Shown: positions 1 through 10,740 of the stretch, piece after piece
How the letters are laid out: each line of letters starts with the position of its first letter
Position numbering within the stretch: position 1 is the first letter of the stretch
Source: Tamarix chinensis
Taxonomy: Eukaryota > Streptophyta > Magnoliopsida > Caryophyllales > Tamaricaceae
Assembly (NCBI GenBank): GCA_030549775.1
Contig: CM060175.1
Coordinates: 11,182,455 to 11,246,454, forward strand
Direction: 5' to 3'
DNA: 64,000 nt
Notes under the pieces: generated by a model
Told to the model about the DNA's origin: nothing
The model's database searches: none
What the model saw: only the letters and a program-made list of their open reading frames with translations
Position numbers and translations under genes: made by a program

Positions 1-246
1 AGCTCGTTTAAGTAAATGAATAAGCTAAGCCAAGCTTTTAGTGAGCCAAGTTGATCCGACCTTAGGAGCCAAAGCCAAAAAATGAACTGAGCCTCACTTT
101 TCTAGCTAGAGCCCGAATCGTTTAATAAACGAGCCCAAAAGTGATGCTTAGGCTCAACTCATTTAACTAAATGAATGTGTCAAGCCAAGCTTTTAACTAG
201 CCTAGCCAAGCTGAATATCCAACCGTCTCAGCTCATTTACGGCACT
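1..246. mobile_element. hAT-type MITE, right part (cut by window start)
   Basis: The stretch is built of repeated GAGCC/AAGCC-like words and ends in CTCATTTACGGCACTA, which matches the right end of the complete element at 4532-4822 (CTCATTTATAGCCCTA). The next bases, AATGTTTGCATT, continue colinearly with 10,747 onward in repeat copy B, where no such element is present. That supports an insertion boundary at about 246. The left end and target duplication lie outside the window. Confidence 0.65.
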
Positions 247-730
247 AAATGTTTGCATTGGTCAGATTATTTGATTAAACTATTTTTGACAAATTGATTA
301 TCTAATATACTTTGAATTACTTATAATTTGATGTTAGTGGTTTTGATATTATAAAATTGTGGGAATTGGTTAAATTAAATTTGGGTATTAAGAACCTTAA
401 CCTTTAAAAAGGGGAAAATGAAATTAATTGGCGTTATATCGTTTTGTATTGAAATTGGATTGTGTGAAATTATGTGAAAGGAATTTAATAGAAATAAGTG
501 AAGTCTATGTGAATTGTAATGAATAATATGGATAGTTGTTTGTAGGTGCATGTATCATGATCTTCTATTATAGCCAATTCTTCTATTCTTATGTATAGTA
601 ATACAATCCTATAATTCTATAATAAAAATAATATAAAATGATCCACGATCCTACGCATATCTTATAGTAGTCAAATAGTAATTGAATCTTATGATCGTAG
701 GTGAAATAGTATGATTCTACATAATAACTA

Positions 731-969
731 CTCCCTCCATATCATAAAGAAAATCATTTGAATAATTTACATATTTTTTTTAAGGAACTAATAAATGTAG
801 TCTTAAAATTATATTTATACCCTTCATTGAATTATATCAAAGCATTTAACGCATAGATAATAAAAAAAATGTGACGATAAAGGTAAAAAGTAGGTTTTAA
901 CTTTTATAGAGTGCTTTTTTTATACAAAAAATTGATGATTTGGTGACTAGCATTTTGATACGAATGGAG
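731..969. mobile_element. Stowaway-like (Tc1/mariner) MITE in copy A
   Basis: The element begins CTCCCTCCATATCA and ends GATACGAATGGAG, imperfect terminal inverted repeats of the Stowaway type, with TA dinucleotides directly outside both ends (729-730 and 970-971). It is 239 bp, AT-rich and non-coding. The same element is at the same place in copy B, so it inserted before A and B diverged. Copy C starts to the right of this position. Confidence 0.75.
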
Positions 970-2483
970 TATAATTTTTATCAATTTATCTCTACATTCT
1001 ATTTTCTATCTTATTCCAACTATATTTATTCCTTAATCCTCTATTTTTTTCCTATATCATTTTGTAATATATCTTGAAAATAATTTTTTGAGAAGAAAGT
1101 ATGATTGAAAAACCACTAAGATAATGAAGTCGAATGTTGATGTAAAATATTTACAAAAGAATGCAATATCAATATAAATAGTAATTTGAATATATTAATT
1201 CTTTTAATTTATTTAATTATTAAATTCTATTCATTTCAAAATTAATATTTTCTTGGTTATGTTAGCTTCATAATGTGAACAAGTTTTAGTTTATGGTGTG
1301 TACATGGTTCATACAGTAACTTAATCTATATGCATATAGCCAAATCTTTTTTTTAATCTTGATTCATCAAATTTTCAAAATCTGATATAACTTTTTTTTG
1401 GGATTTTATTCTTTTAAATGATAGAAAACATTTTCATCTCATTCTCGCCTGCATTATCATTCATTTTCTATATTCTACTTATGTTTTTTCAAAAGCAAAC
1501 AATATTGTATATTTTAATGCAATGAGTTGTACGTTTCCTCTTTCCATAATCTTATTGTAATTTTCACTTTGCATTTGCATATTTATTTCTAATGTGGTTG
1601 ACTTAATATAATTTATAATATGTAAAACAACTACAATAATTTATGCTACTTGTAAGTTCCTTTGACTAAATCAGTGGCTATATATGGACTTAATAGTGTA
1701 ACTTTTGTGTCTTTTTAACTTAAAATATTTTTTTATAGCATATAACTATATCAGTTTCATATTTTAAATGTTTTTTTATAGGTTTTTACAATCCTATGAT
1801 TATATTATATGATCAAATCCCAAGCTTTCAAATCGATTTTAGGTACAATTTCAATTCTAAAAAACTTGACGTCAAGTCTTGTTGCTTGGCGAATTCATGT
1901 GCTTATGCCTTTTCTTATTCCTCTTATGATATCCCATGAGTTGTGCATTCTCCTCCTAATCTTTTAATTTTGCATAGCTTGTTCTCCTACATCCTATGAT
2001 TGTATATGATACCAAGTTTATTCAAGCCTTACCTCTTATGCCATGACGAGGTTATAATATGTGAGCATCCCATCAACATTGTTTACACTAGTACATGTTA
2101 ATCAATGTTTCATTATATATGTACATATATATATGCTCTAATGTTAAATGGGTGCATGTTATCACTATATGTTGAGTGTTGTTTATTCAATATATCATCA
2201 TAGAGATACTATGCTTATTTAGATATCTATTTTATAATTTTTATTTGGTGTTGTAAACTACTATTTTTATTTTTATAGCTGGTTTGAGATTTTGAAATTC
2301 CAAGTTTTCTTTCCATGTTTTTCACTAACTATATCAACAATGACCTTATAGGTTTTCTCCTATTTTATTAGCGATGATATTATTTAAGATTTTGGTAGTT
2401 GATGTTTTAGGTTTTGTTGGAGAGGTTTTTAACCTTACATCTAGTATGAGATAGATGATAGATATCTATCTTAATTTAGGTGT

Positions 2484-2502
2484 GATGGTAATACTCACAT
2501 TT
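2484..2502. repeat. Target site duplication, left of the LINE
   Basis: GATGGTAATACTCACATTT is repeated exactly at 3725-3743. The unoccupied form of this site, with substitutions, is in copy B near 12,892-12,912 (GACGATAATGCTCAGGTTT). Confidence 0.9.
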
Positions 2503-3724
2503 ATGAATAATTGTAAACCTTTTAAATCTATTCTTCATTTTTAGGAAGGATTGTTTCCTTTTAAATATTTAGGGGTCCCTCTTGATTCCTCTAGGCTCAA
2601 AAGTACTGATATGTTGGAATTGATTCAGAAAATCTTTGGTAGGATGCAACATTGGGCTAATAAGCTTCTTTCCTATGCTAGAAGAGTCCAGCTATTACAA
2701 TCTATGATCACAGGCATTACTAACTACTAGAGTCAAATCTTCATTCTTCCTAAAAATATTATTCATAAGGTGGTGGCCCTATGCAGGTCTTTTCTTTGGT
2801 CTGGCAAAGCCTCTCCTTCTAAGAGAGTATTAGTGGCTTGGAAAGTGGTATGTTTACCAAAGAAGGAAGGGGGTTTAGGCTTGATGGATCTGTTTTCCTA
2901 AAATGTAGCAATTGTGGGGAAGATGTTATGGCATTTATCTCAGGAAAAAGATGCCCTTTGGATAAAATGGTTGCATGCTTATTACATCAAAATGCATGAT
3001 GTGGCCTCTTGCAGCCTACCCTGCACTACTTCAGGGTTACTGCATAAATTTTTTTTCCTTAAGGTCTGTTCTCTTACTTGTGTTCCAGTAGTGGCAGAGA
3101 GATAAAAACTGCTATATTGCTGAAGTTTATGAAGCTATCAGATATTCTACTCCTCGTGTAGCCTGGTGGAGAACTGTGTGGTCAAGTTTTGTAGCTCCTA
3201 AGCATAATTTTATACTTTGGTTAGCTCCACACTCAAAGCTTCCCATTAAAGATAATATTATCATCATTCTTCTTATCATCAATCTGCAGTGTTGTTTCTG
3301 CACTCAGGATAAAACTCTTCTTCACCTATTATGTAATTGTGTTGAACTAAAGAAGATATGATCTGCTATTGGTCAAGGTAGTGGTCTTAGGATAAGACAC
3401 AACTCCATTTCAGGGTTCTTTGTCTCAATTTCAAGAAAAAGAAGCAAGAAGGCTATCATCACTCATTTTTATTCTAGTTTTTATGCTGTTGCTTTCTATG
3501 AAATTTGGAAGGCTAGAAATTGTTGTATCTTTTTTAATAAACCTTGGGATTTGAAAGGGGTAGCACATAGGATTGCTTTGACAATATCATCTCTTTGTCT
3601 CCAATCTAGTAGGAGGGGAAAGTTTGGTAGTTTTCTTGGAAGGGTAGATCAATTCTACAATTTCATTTATAACATTTGATCCCTGCTATAAAATTCCATC
3701 CTTTAAAGAAAATAATACAATAAA
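2503..3724 (+). pseudogene. 5'-truncated L1-type LINE (ORF2 C-terminal relic)
   Basis: The 3' end of a plant non-LTR retrotransposon. A frame near 2549-2900 shows the end of the reverse transcriptase region, with the motifs YLGVPL, HWANKLLSYARRVQLL and EGGLGL. Around 2914-3360 follow the downstream region and the zf-RVT-type cysteine/histidine segment (CCFCTQ, LLHLLCNC). Frameshifts and in-frame stops break it; one stop, TAG, falls where this family usually has TGG. The tail is A-rich (3705-3724). It is flanked by a perfect 19-bp direct repeat, so the element is a complete but 5'-truncated insertion. The B copy carries the same site without the LINE. Confidence 0.9.
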
Positions 3725-3743
3725 GATGGTAATACTCACATTT
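3725..3743. repeat. Target site duplication, right of the LINE
   Basis: A perfect copy of the 19 bp at 2484-2502. It directly follows the A-rich LINE tail, and copy A resumes after it. Confidence 0.9.
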
Positions 3744-3899
3744 TTTATTTTCACTTTTAGCTTATGCTTTTAAATGAAATTTTATGGAAGTGAAAAATAG
3801 TGGCATTACAAGAGTGTAAGGATGATATAATATGATATAAAATAAATATTTACCTTCTAGTTTTACAATACATATGTTTTAGGTTGCTATACAAACCTT

Positions 3900-4260
3900 C
3901 AAGAATCAGAATACACATCTTTCATTTATAAAAGTGGAAGAAAAAGATATGCATTCTACAATATCATGTTACACATACGCATTCTACAATACCATGTTAC
4001 ACATTCTCTATAACTAAAATATATCATCTTTAGTATAGCACTACACATCTACTATACAGTATATTGTACAACTGTACGTGATAAATCCAAATTCTCTCTG
4101 TGGCTAAAATACACGGTACTAGAATACACATTCTTTAACACTAAAACATACATTTTCTTTTACTCTAATACATATTATGTAAGAGATATAAATTATTCGT
4201 TAGTGTAAGGCATATTCTCTTAAAATAAAATACACATCTAGCACTTTCCAACCCAACATA
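3900..4260. repeat. Irregular ACACATTCT word array (copy A)
   Basis: Variants of AATACACATTCT recur about every 20-40 bp. The same arrangement occurs in copy B (13,030-13,215) and copy C (17,200-17,545), and a shorter relative lies at 9190-9420. No reading frame runs through it. Confidence 0.55.
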
Positions 4261-4389
4261 TGGAAATTATTTCCCACAAACATTAAATACCTTCCGTGGG
4301 GGTTAAACCGAAGGAGACTCATGATCTGTGGCATAGCTCTTGAAGTAGAACTCTTGCAACTACATTTTAACCTTACAATTCAACCAAAA

Positions 4390-5210
4390 TGTTAGGTATG
4401 CGACAAATGGCTAATTCTCAAGAAGAGTATCAGGTTGCTTTGAAGCTCGTGGCTCACAAAAAGGAAAAGAAAGTTATTTTTTAGAGGCTGGCAATAATTT
4501 TTCCACTATTCCTCGATGGCAATGTCGTTGGTAGGGCTGTAAACCAGCCGAGCCGAGCTGAATACCCCTATGCTTTGGTTCATCTCATTTAATTAAACGA
4601 GTCTTAATTGATGTTTGGGCTTGGCTCGTTTAACTAAATGAACGAGCCAAACAGAGCTTTTAACGAGCCGAGCCGAGCTCACGAGCAAAAGCCAAAAAAT
4701 GAACTGAGCTGATCCCGAGCCTCACTTTTAGGCTCGCTTAACTAAACGAATGATTTGAACCGTGCTTTTAACGAGCCGAGCCGAGCAGAATACCGAACTG
4801 GCTCAGCTCATTTATAGCCCTAGTCGTTGGGTACCATCGTTGAAACATGTGGGGCAAGAGTCACACATGCGGGTAGGTCGTAAAGTTGGGAAGCCCCAGT
4901 TTGAACGATCATAGGAAATTCTTCTCCGCAGAAAGATATGTTTCATTATCCGAGCAACAATGCAAATGTGGAGGGCCAAAAGATTGAAGTTAAAAATGGA
5001 TATGTGAGTGGGTGACACTAATGATTTGAAACAGATATGTGTGGAGCCTAGCCATGGAGATGGAAAAGATAGCATGATGGGAGCATTTGGGTCGCTGGAT
5101 ATAGGCACCGTCCATATGTGCCTTTGTAGGAGAAAATTATACGAGGACGGGAACTCAAAGCTTTGTTTCAGGAAATACAAATTACAGGTCATAAACTTTG
5201 AATATGAATA
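4390..5210 (+). other. Exon-like conserved block of copy A (unidentified)
   Basis: This GC-richer block matches 17,698-18,170 of copy C closely. It opens with an ATG at 4390 followed by codons close to those in C (QQMANSQE in C, RQMANSQE in A), but a stop appears where C reads CAG, and the MITE at 4532 then splits it. Further right, an open stretch from the ATG at 5008 (GDTNDLKQICVEPSHGDGK) again resembles C. I do not recognise any protein family. It could be a captured host gene fragment or part of a non-autonomous element. In A it is clearly broken. Confidence 0.35.
4532..4822. mobile_element. Complete hAT-type MITE
   Basis: A 291-bp non-coding element starting TAGGGCTGTAAACC and ending TTTATAGCCCTA, with repeated GAGCCGAGC words inside each arm. 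It is flanked by a perfect 8-bp direct repeat, GTCGTTGG, at 4524-4531 and 4823-4830, the size typical of hAT insertions. Copy C reads GTGTCGATGGGTACCATCG at the matching point (about 17,835), so it is the empty site. No transposase is encoded. Confidence 0.92.
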
Positions 5211-5250
5211 ATTTGTACGTGCTCCCTTTTGTACCAAATACACATCCAGT

Positions 5251-5797
5251 TTACTTGGTTGATATCCCATAAATTTTTAAAAAAAATTAACTTCTTACAC
5301 CTATATTCTTCTACCCACATCCAACATTCTATCTTCTCAAACTTTATTTTCTCCAACTTTCTCAAACTTAATTGTACTGTAAAATCATTTATCTAAAAAT
5401 TGATGGAGTATTGTCTCATGGAAAATGAAATAGAAGAAACTATAGTAATTAATTTTTTTTATCGAGTTTGAAGCTTACAAGTGAATCACCTAAACAAAAT
5501 GGCACAGCTATGGGTGAACCACCCATCATTAGGATTGTGTGACGAGCGATTCATCTGAACATTTTACCAATGCACGGCGAACTACCCGTATCAAGCAAAA
5601 GGCTAATGGGCCACTCATCCATAGCTAAATCTAGCAGACTAGTAGTCCATGTGTAGCCTTCGTTTGGCAACAGGCGATCCACTCGTAGCATGGTGTGTGT
5701 GATGGGTGGCCCACTCGTAGCCCGACCAGCCAGTTTTTTTCATTATTTTCCTTATATATTTAATAATGCAATATTTCTTTTTTTTTGTTAATTTCAG
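5251..5797. other. Intergenic, with a CG-richer irregular repeat
   Basis: No gene seen. 5480-5745 is less AT-rich than its surroundings and reuses words such as GGGTGGCCCACTCGTAGC, GGGCCACTCATCCATAGC and GCGATCCACTCGTAGC. It leads directly into the FAR1/MULE relic and may belong to the same element. Confidence 0.4.
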
Positions 5798-6330
5798 ACA
5801 GAAGACCCAATTGATACTGATTACACTGGATTCTTCTCAATAGATTGTATTTTCAGTGCTTGTGAGTCCCTAATTAAGCATGTCAATGACATCGGAAGGC
5901 CACGCATTATGATTTTCACTATAGAACAATCAAAATCGGAAAATGTTTGGCTTCGTTATGAGAGAGGTGGTACATATAGAAGACATTTGTCAGTGTATTA
6001 TGAAAGCAAACAATCTTTCGAGTCAAAACAATGTAACTATAAATATATAATACACGGAAAGAAAATTCCTTACAGTGGTTGGGAATTGAAGGCTAAATGT
6101 GGCATACATGACCATAGTTTGGGCAAGTTCAACCAAGGGTATTCTTTTAGGCAATGGTTATCGCCAGAAGAACAAAAGACATTAGAGGAATTAACCGTAA
6201 TAAATGTGAAACCAATGGAGATAATTGTCAAATTATAATGGGGTAATGGTGGTACTACTGCAACACTTAGGACAATCTATAATGTATACAACATCCTCAT
6301 TTTTACTACAAAAAAATTTTGTTTTACAAC
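5798..6330 (+). pseudogene. FAR1/MULE transposase N-terminal relic
   Basis: An open frame begins right after an intron-acceptor-like TTAATTTCAG (ending 5797) and runs to the stop at 6236-6238, about 146 codons. It contains the pattern of the FAR1-type DNA-binding domain of MULE transposases and FRS proteins: IRP-like linker, YERGGTYRRHL, GKKIPYSGWELKAKCGIHDH, then LSPEEQKTLEELT. After a frameshift near 6235 the expected next motif, LRTIYNVYNIL, continues in another frame. The catalytic part is absent: a gypsy LTR fragment follows from about 6440. It could be a MULE relic or a broken host FRS gene; the repeat-rich setting favours MULE. Confidence 0.7.
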
Positions 6331-6439
6331 GAACGTATATAAGTAAAATATTAGGGTTTACTACCATAATTGACATAAGCTTGGTCTATTCAACCATCCA
6401 CACATTAATCACAAGGCTAAAATCTTTATAGTAACATAA

Positions 6440-7315
6440 GGAAAATAGAAATGAAGGAAATATTTATAATACAATATGAGTTTGGAGTTTAACTCTGAAT
6501 TACAATATCAAAATACAAAGTAAGGGATACCATGGATCAAGAGTCTAAAAAGGTATTTGAGTAATTACATTAATTGGATAATATTACTCCTTACCCAAAC
6601 ACCCAATACAAATAACGAATCACTCATCTCCATAAAGTACATCACATGCATCATATTCATCTATAGGATCTTTTGAGACTTGCACACAAGAATCAGAGTC
6701 TCCTATTTGTGGAAATGAGGAACACCCATAAAAAGGATGGTCAGTATGCTATATACTAAGTAAGGGAACATTATTAACAAATTAAGGTTACCTATAACAC
6801 ATGCATTCATAACAAGTGATAAGTACACATTTAAATAGATGAAACATCTTACAAGGTAAATACTAATCCAAGCCTCTGTATTAGATATAACCATTTTCAT
6901 TATTTTATATAGGTTTATTTTAGGAACCCCACTATTCATATACCGGTGGAATGGTCTGAAGTACTTTCTTAGGGATAACACACCTGAGCCATTATTATCA
7001 TTCAGTGGAACAGATATGAAAACATCACCTTCTTAGAATAGAACACTCCCAATCTGTTATTATCTCTGGTGGAATGGATATAAAAACAACACCATGGTCT
7101 TGACTCACATGCTCTTCCACTTTAAATCATTAGTGTCATATCCATAGGTTATACAGTTATATTTTCATTCATAATAAGTAGGAGCCCAACTATTATTAAT
7201 CTAGTGGAATGGATTTAAACATCTTCTTGAGGAAAAATGCTCTTGAGCCACTATTATCTTCGGTGGAATGGATATTTAAAAACGTCATCTCCTTGGGGCA
7301 GAATGAGGGGTATTA
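6440..7315 (-). mobile_element. Fragment of Tekay-like gypsy LTR
   Basis: Non-coding sequence colinear with LTR segments at 31.7-32.4, 33.7-34.4 and 44.8-45.5 kb. Shared pieces include the ATCCATAAAAAGGATG..CAGTATGC tract and five copies of the dyad motif CCACTATTAT..GGTGGAATGG. No PBS or LTR end is present, so it is a truncated piece. Orientation is inferred from the intact LTRs. Confidence 0.7.
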
Positions 7316-7319
7316 AAGT

Positions 7320-9184
7320 TTAAAAAGTTTTCTAGAGTGTGGTACATTAATTTAAAAAGGAGATGGGAGAGAGAAGGAAAATTGAATATTAGGTCATGGG
7401 AAAAATTAAATAATCATTTGAAGAAGAAGTTTTTATGTCAGGAATACGAGCAAGAAAAATTTATAAAAATAACTACGTTGAGGCAAGGGTTACTTGGAGT
7501 TGAAGAAAACATTCAGGAGTTTGAAATGCTAGCTCTTATATGTGATGTCCAACAACGAGAAGAAAAAAGGTGTACATGATTCATTAGGGGTTTAAATATG
7601 AATCTTCTAGAGAAGGTAGAGGTGTATCCTTATGAAGTGTTTGAAGACCTAGCCAAGTTGGCCACCAAGTTTGAGAAATAGTTGAAGAGGGCAAAGCTAC
7701 CAAGCAATTAAACTAATGCTCCATATGGTTCAACTTTCAAGGGTGTGTCAAAGCTACAAATTTCTCAAGCTGCAAATGAAGACCATGCTAAGAAGCTCAC
7801 TAGTGAAGAAAAAGGCAAAGATCAAGTGGTTGATAAGGTGAAAAAATAATGCTTCAAATGTAGAGGTTATGACTACTTTGCTCGAGATTATCCAAACCAA
7901 AGGGCCTTGACTTTGAAGGAGATAGAAAATATGGAGGCTTATGAAAAGAATGAAGACCTTTATGAAGGCCTAGAAGAAGAAAATGATAGTCCAGAGGATG
8001 CTTTAGAAGAAAGCCAAGTGGATTGCTACGTGTTACAAAGGGTGCTCCAAGTATGAAAACAACATTTACTTACTCAACGGGAGAAGATTTTTAAGGCCAA
8101 ATGCAAAATTGTGAAAAATTGTGTGAATTCATCATTGATAGCGGCTCATGAACTAATATTGCTGTGAGAAGATGGTGATGTTTGGAGACCAAGGGTCATC
8201 CAAGACCATATTCACTCCAAGCTCAACAAAGATATAGGCATAAGGGTAACCAAATAAACTCTTATTTATTTTAAGATTAAAAATTATTTTGATGATGTTT
8301 TATGCGATATTCTACCTATGGATGCTTGTCATATTTTGTTGGGGAGGTCGTGGCAATTTGATAGAAAGGTTGTGTATGATGGGGTCCTTAATGATTATGT
8401 CATATTCAAGGGTCTAAAGAAGTTTAGGCTAAAACCTAATCTAGATGGGGATGATTCGATTTCAAAGAATGAGAGAGGGAAAAAAGGAAGGAGGATGTCG
8501 AGTGTAGGAAAGCAAAAAAGAAGAGTGGCATGGAGATGTTGATCCTTAAGGAGTGTGAGATGAATGAATCCATCAAGGACGAGAAGATATGCTATGCCTT
8601 AGTATTAAAAGAGGTCCAACAAGGGGAGAACACTAATATGGATTTGAAAAAGCGACAAGTATCAAAAGAGTATGCTGATATGTTTCTAGATGAGTTACCA
8701 AGTGGGCTACCTCCTTTGAGAGGCATTGAGCATTATATTGATCTTAAGGATTTACATTACCGAATAAACCAACTTATATATGCAATCCGGAGGAAGCTAA
8801 GGAGTTACAGAAATAAGTGCAAGAGTTGTTAGACCAAGGTTATATTTGGGAGTGTATGAGTCCATTCAGAGTTCTAGCTTTGTTAGTGCCTAAGAAGGAT
8901 GGTACATAGAGGATGTGTATTGATTCGAGAGCTATCACAATCAAATACATATTTTCGATGCCGAGATTAGATGACATGTTAGATGAGTTGCATGGTGCAA
9001 AGGTATTTTCGAAGATTGATCTTAGAAGTAGTTATCATCAAATGAGGATAAGGGAAGGGGAAAAATGTAAGAGAGCTTTCAAGACTAAGTAAAGGTTGTA
9101 TGAGGGGTTGGTGAAGTCATTTGGGTTATGTAATTCACCAAGTTCCTTCATGAGGTTGATGATCGAGGTACTTAGACCATTCCT
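7320..9184 (+). pseudogene. Ty3/gypsy gag-pol relic, plus strand
   Basis: Segments appear in normal gypsy order. Gag (7337-7680) has LKRRWEREGK and LRQGLLGVEE. A zinc-knuckle relic near 7855-7900 reads CFKCRGYDYFARDY, with the histidine and last cysteine lost. The protease has an active-site DSGS near 8136 and PMDACHILLGRSWQFDRK near 8320. RT starts at about 8680 ([54 protein letters not shown]). Many stops and frameshifts break it, and it ends abruptly inside RT at about 9184. No LTRs, RNase H or integrase remain. The family is the same type as R1 and R2 and not Tekay; the exact lineage is unresolved. Confidence 0.9.
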
Positions 9185-10740
9185 TGATATAGATTTTCCA
9201 TTATATACATACGTATTCTCTAGAACAATAATGCACATATTCTAGATTATAAATAGAAACCTTTTTAGATATAAATAAAAATTTTGAAGGCAAAATTACA
9301 CATTCTCTAAAAATAAGATACAAACCTTCCATTATATAAATGTAAATATTTCAGGCAAAAAATATGCATATGTTATTTATACAAGTGTACCACCCTGCTC
9401 TTTAGAAACCTAATTCGCATAAAATATCAGCTTTGATTTATGAGTTTCAATTTTTAGTTTTATTTTATTGGTTTATTTTATTTCAATCATTCTTCTCGTA
9501 AAATATTCTCTAAATTGGTCAATTTATTTTATAGTTTTATTAATGGTTTTTAATTCTTATTAAAGTTTAATTAATTAATTGTCATTATAGATAATTTTAG
9601 ATAAATTCATTTACAACTATAATTTCATTAAATTCATGTAATTCAATTTATATTTTAAATATATTTTCCATATATATCACATGTTATGTCTAATTCATTT
9701 TTTATTATAACTTCACCTTATGACTAAAACTTTTTGTTGGAGTTATATTTCATTTACGAAAATAAATTGTTTAAAACTATAACATCTCTTTAAAGTAGTA
9801 AAATCATTTTAATGATTTTTATCTATAGGAAATTGTTTCTTGCTTAAATTTATTTGTTTTATGAGGTAGATAAGATCCATGAAAATTTTCAAATTAAAGG
9901 TTTTATTGACTTATTTATAATTTTTTTTCTTCTATTTTTTCCATTTTGCTTTACAAAGGACTGTTTTGAAAATGTGTTAAATTACTTGTAGTCACTTAAA
10001 ATTTTTTAAAGATGTTTCTCTGATGTATTTTAAATATTATCTTGAAATCATATCTTTATTTTAATAAGTGATACACTTTCTTCTTAATAACAATGAGCTT
10101 TTTGTTTTCTCCAAAAGGATGTTTATAGTTTTTATGAAATTGTATATGTTGAAATTTATTGTAGGTAGAATGTCTTTTGGCTATTTTAGATAATTTGAAG
10201 TTAAAGTAGTTTTTTGTTAAGAAGAAACCCAACACCAATGAAATCCCCTTTCCTTATTTTCTCTTTAGTAGTAATTCATTAGCTGAAAACCCTAATGTAC
10301 CTTCATCCTTTGTCCCCTCAACTTCGCCATATATCTACCACCATGTTTATCCCTTCTCTTCATTGTTATCTCTCCTCCATCATACAAAACCATTTCCATG
10401 CCTCCAAAAACCAATGAGAAACAACCCATGGGCAGTATCACTATGGATAATAATAATAGGAGTGATGTAAACTAAAGTAGGATGCTGACCTCCATGGCTA
10501 CCTCCATTAACAATGTGAGTACCACCACTCATCACCTCAGATGACCTCTGATGTGCTACTCTTGACCACTTTTTGTTGGTATAATCTCATTAACCCTAAC
10601 TTATAATGTTGATTTTTATTTATTTATGTAAATTAGCATATGATAAGCTAAATTGATTGTTAGACTTTGCATATATGAGTTAAATAATTAATTAGGATGG
10701 ATTAATTATGTTTTTTATGATTTATTTGTGATTTTTTTAA
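9185..10740. other. Gene-free AT-rich stretch
   Basis: No gene recognised. 9190-9420 repeats the ACACATTCT words seen in the A/B/C units. 10,250-10,600 is less AT-rich and holds a 26-codon reading frame from the ATG at 10,398 that I do not recognise; it may be a fragment of a gag or gene leader. Confidence 0.5.

Larger units (their letters stand above)
247..5250. repeat. Long dispersed repeat, copy A
   Basis: This AT-rich unit aligns by eye with copy B (10,741-13,243) and copy C (15,641-18,260). Shared landmarks in order are a Stowaway-like MITE (A and B only), the AAAATTAATATTTTCTTGG tract, the TCCCATGAGTTGTGCATTCT tract, an array of ACACATTCT-like words, and a GC-richer block near the right end (A and C only). 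Without the later LINE and MITE insertions the unit is about 3.5 kb. No LTR or terminal inverted repeat is visible, because the left edge is hidden by a MITE and the window start. Its origin is unknown; a segmental duplication or a non-autonomous transposon both fit. Confidence 0.8.
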
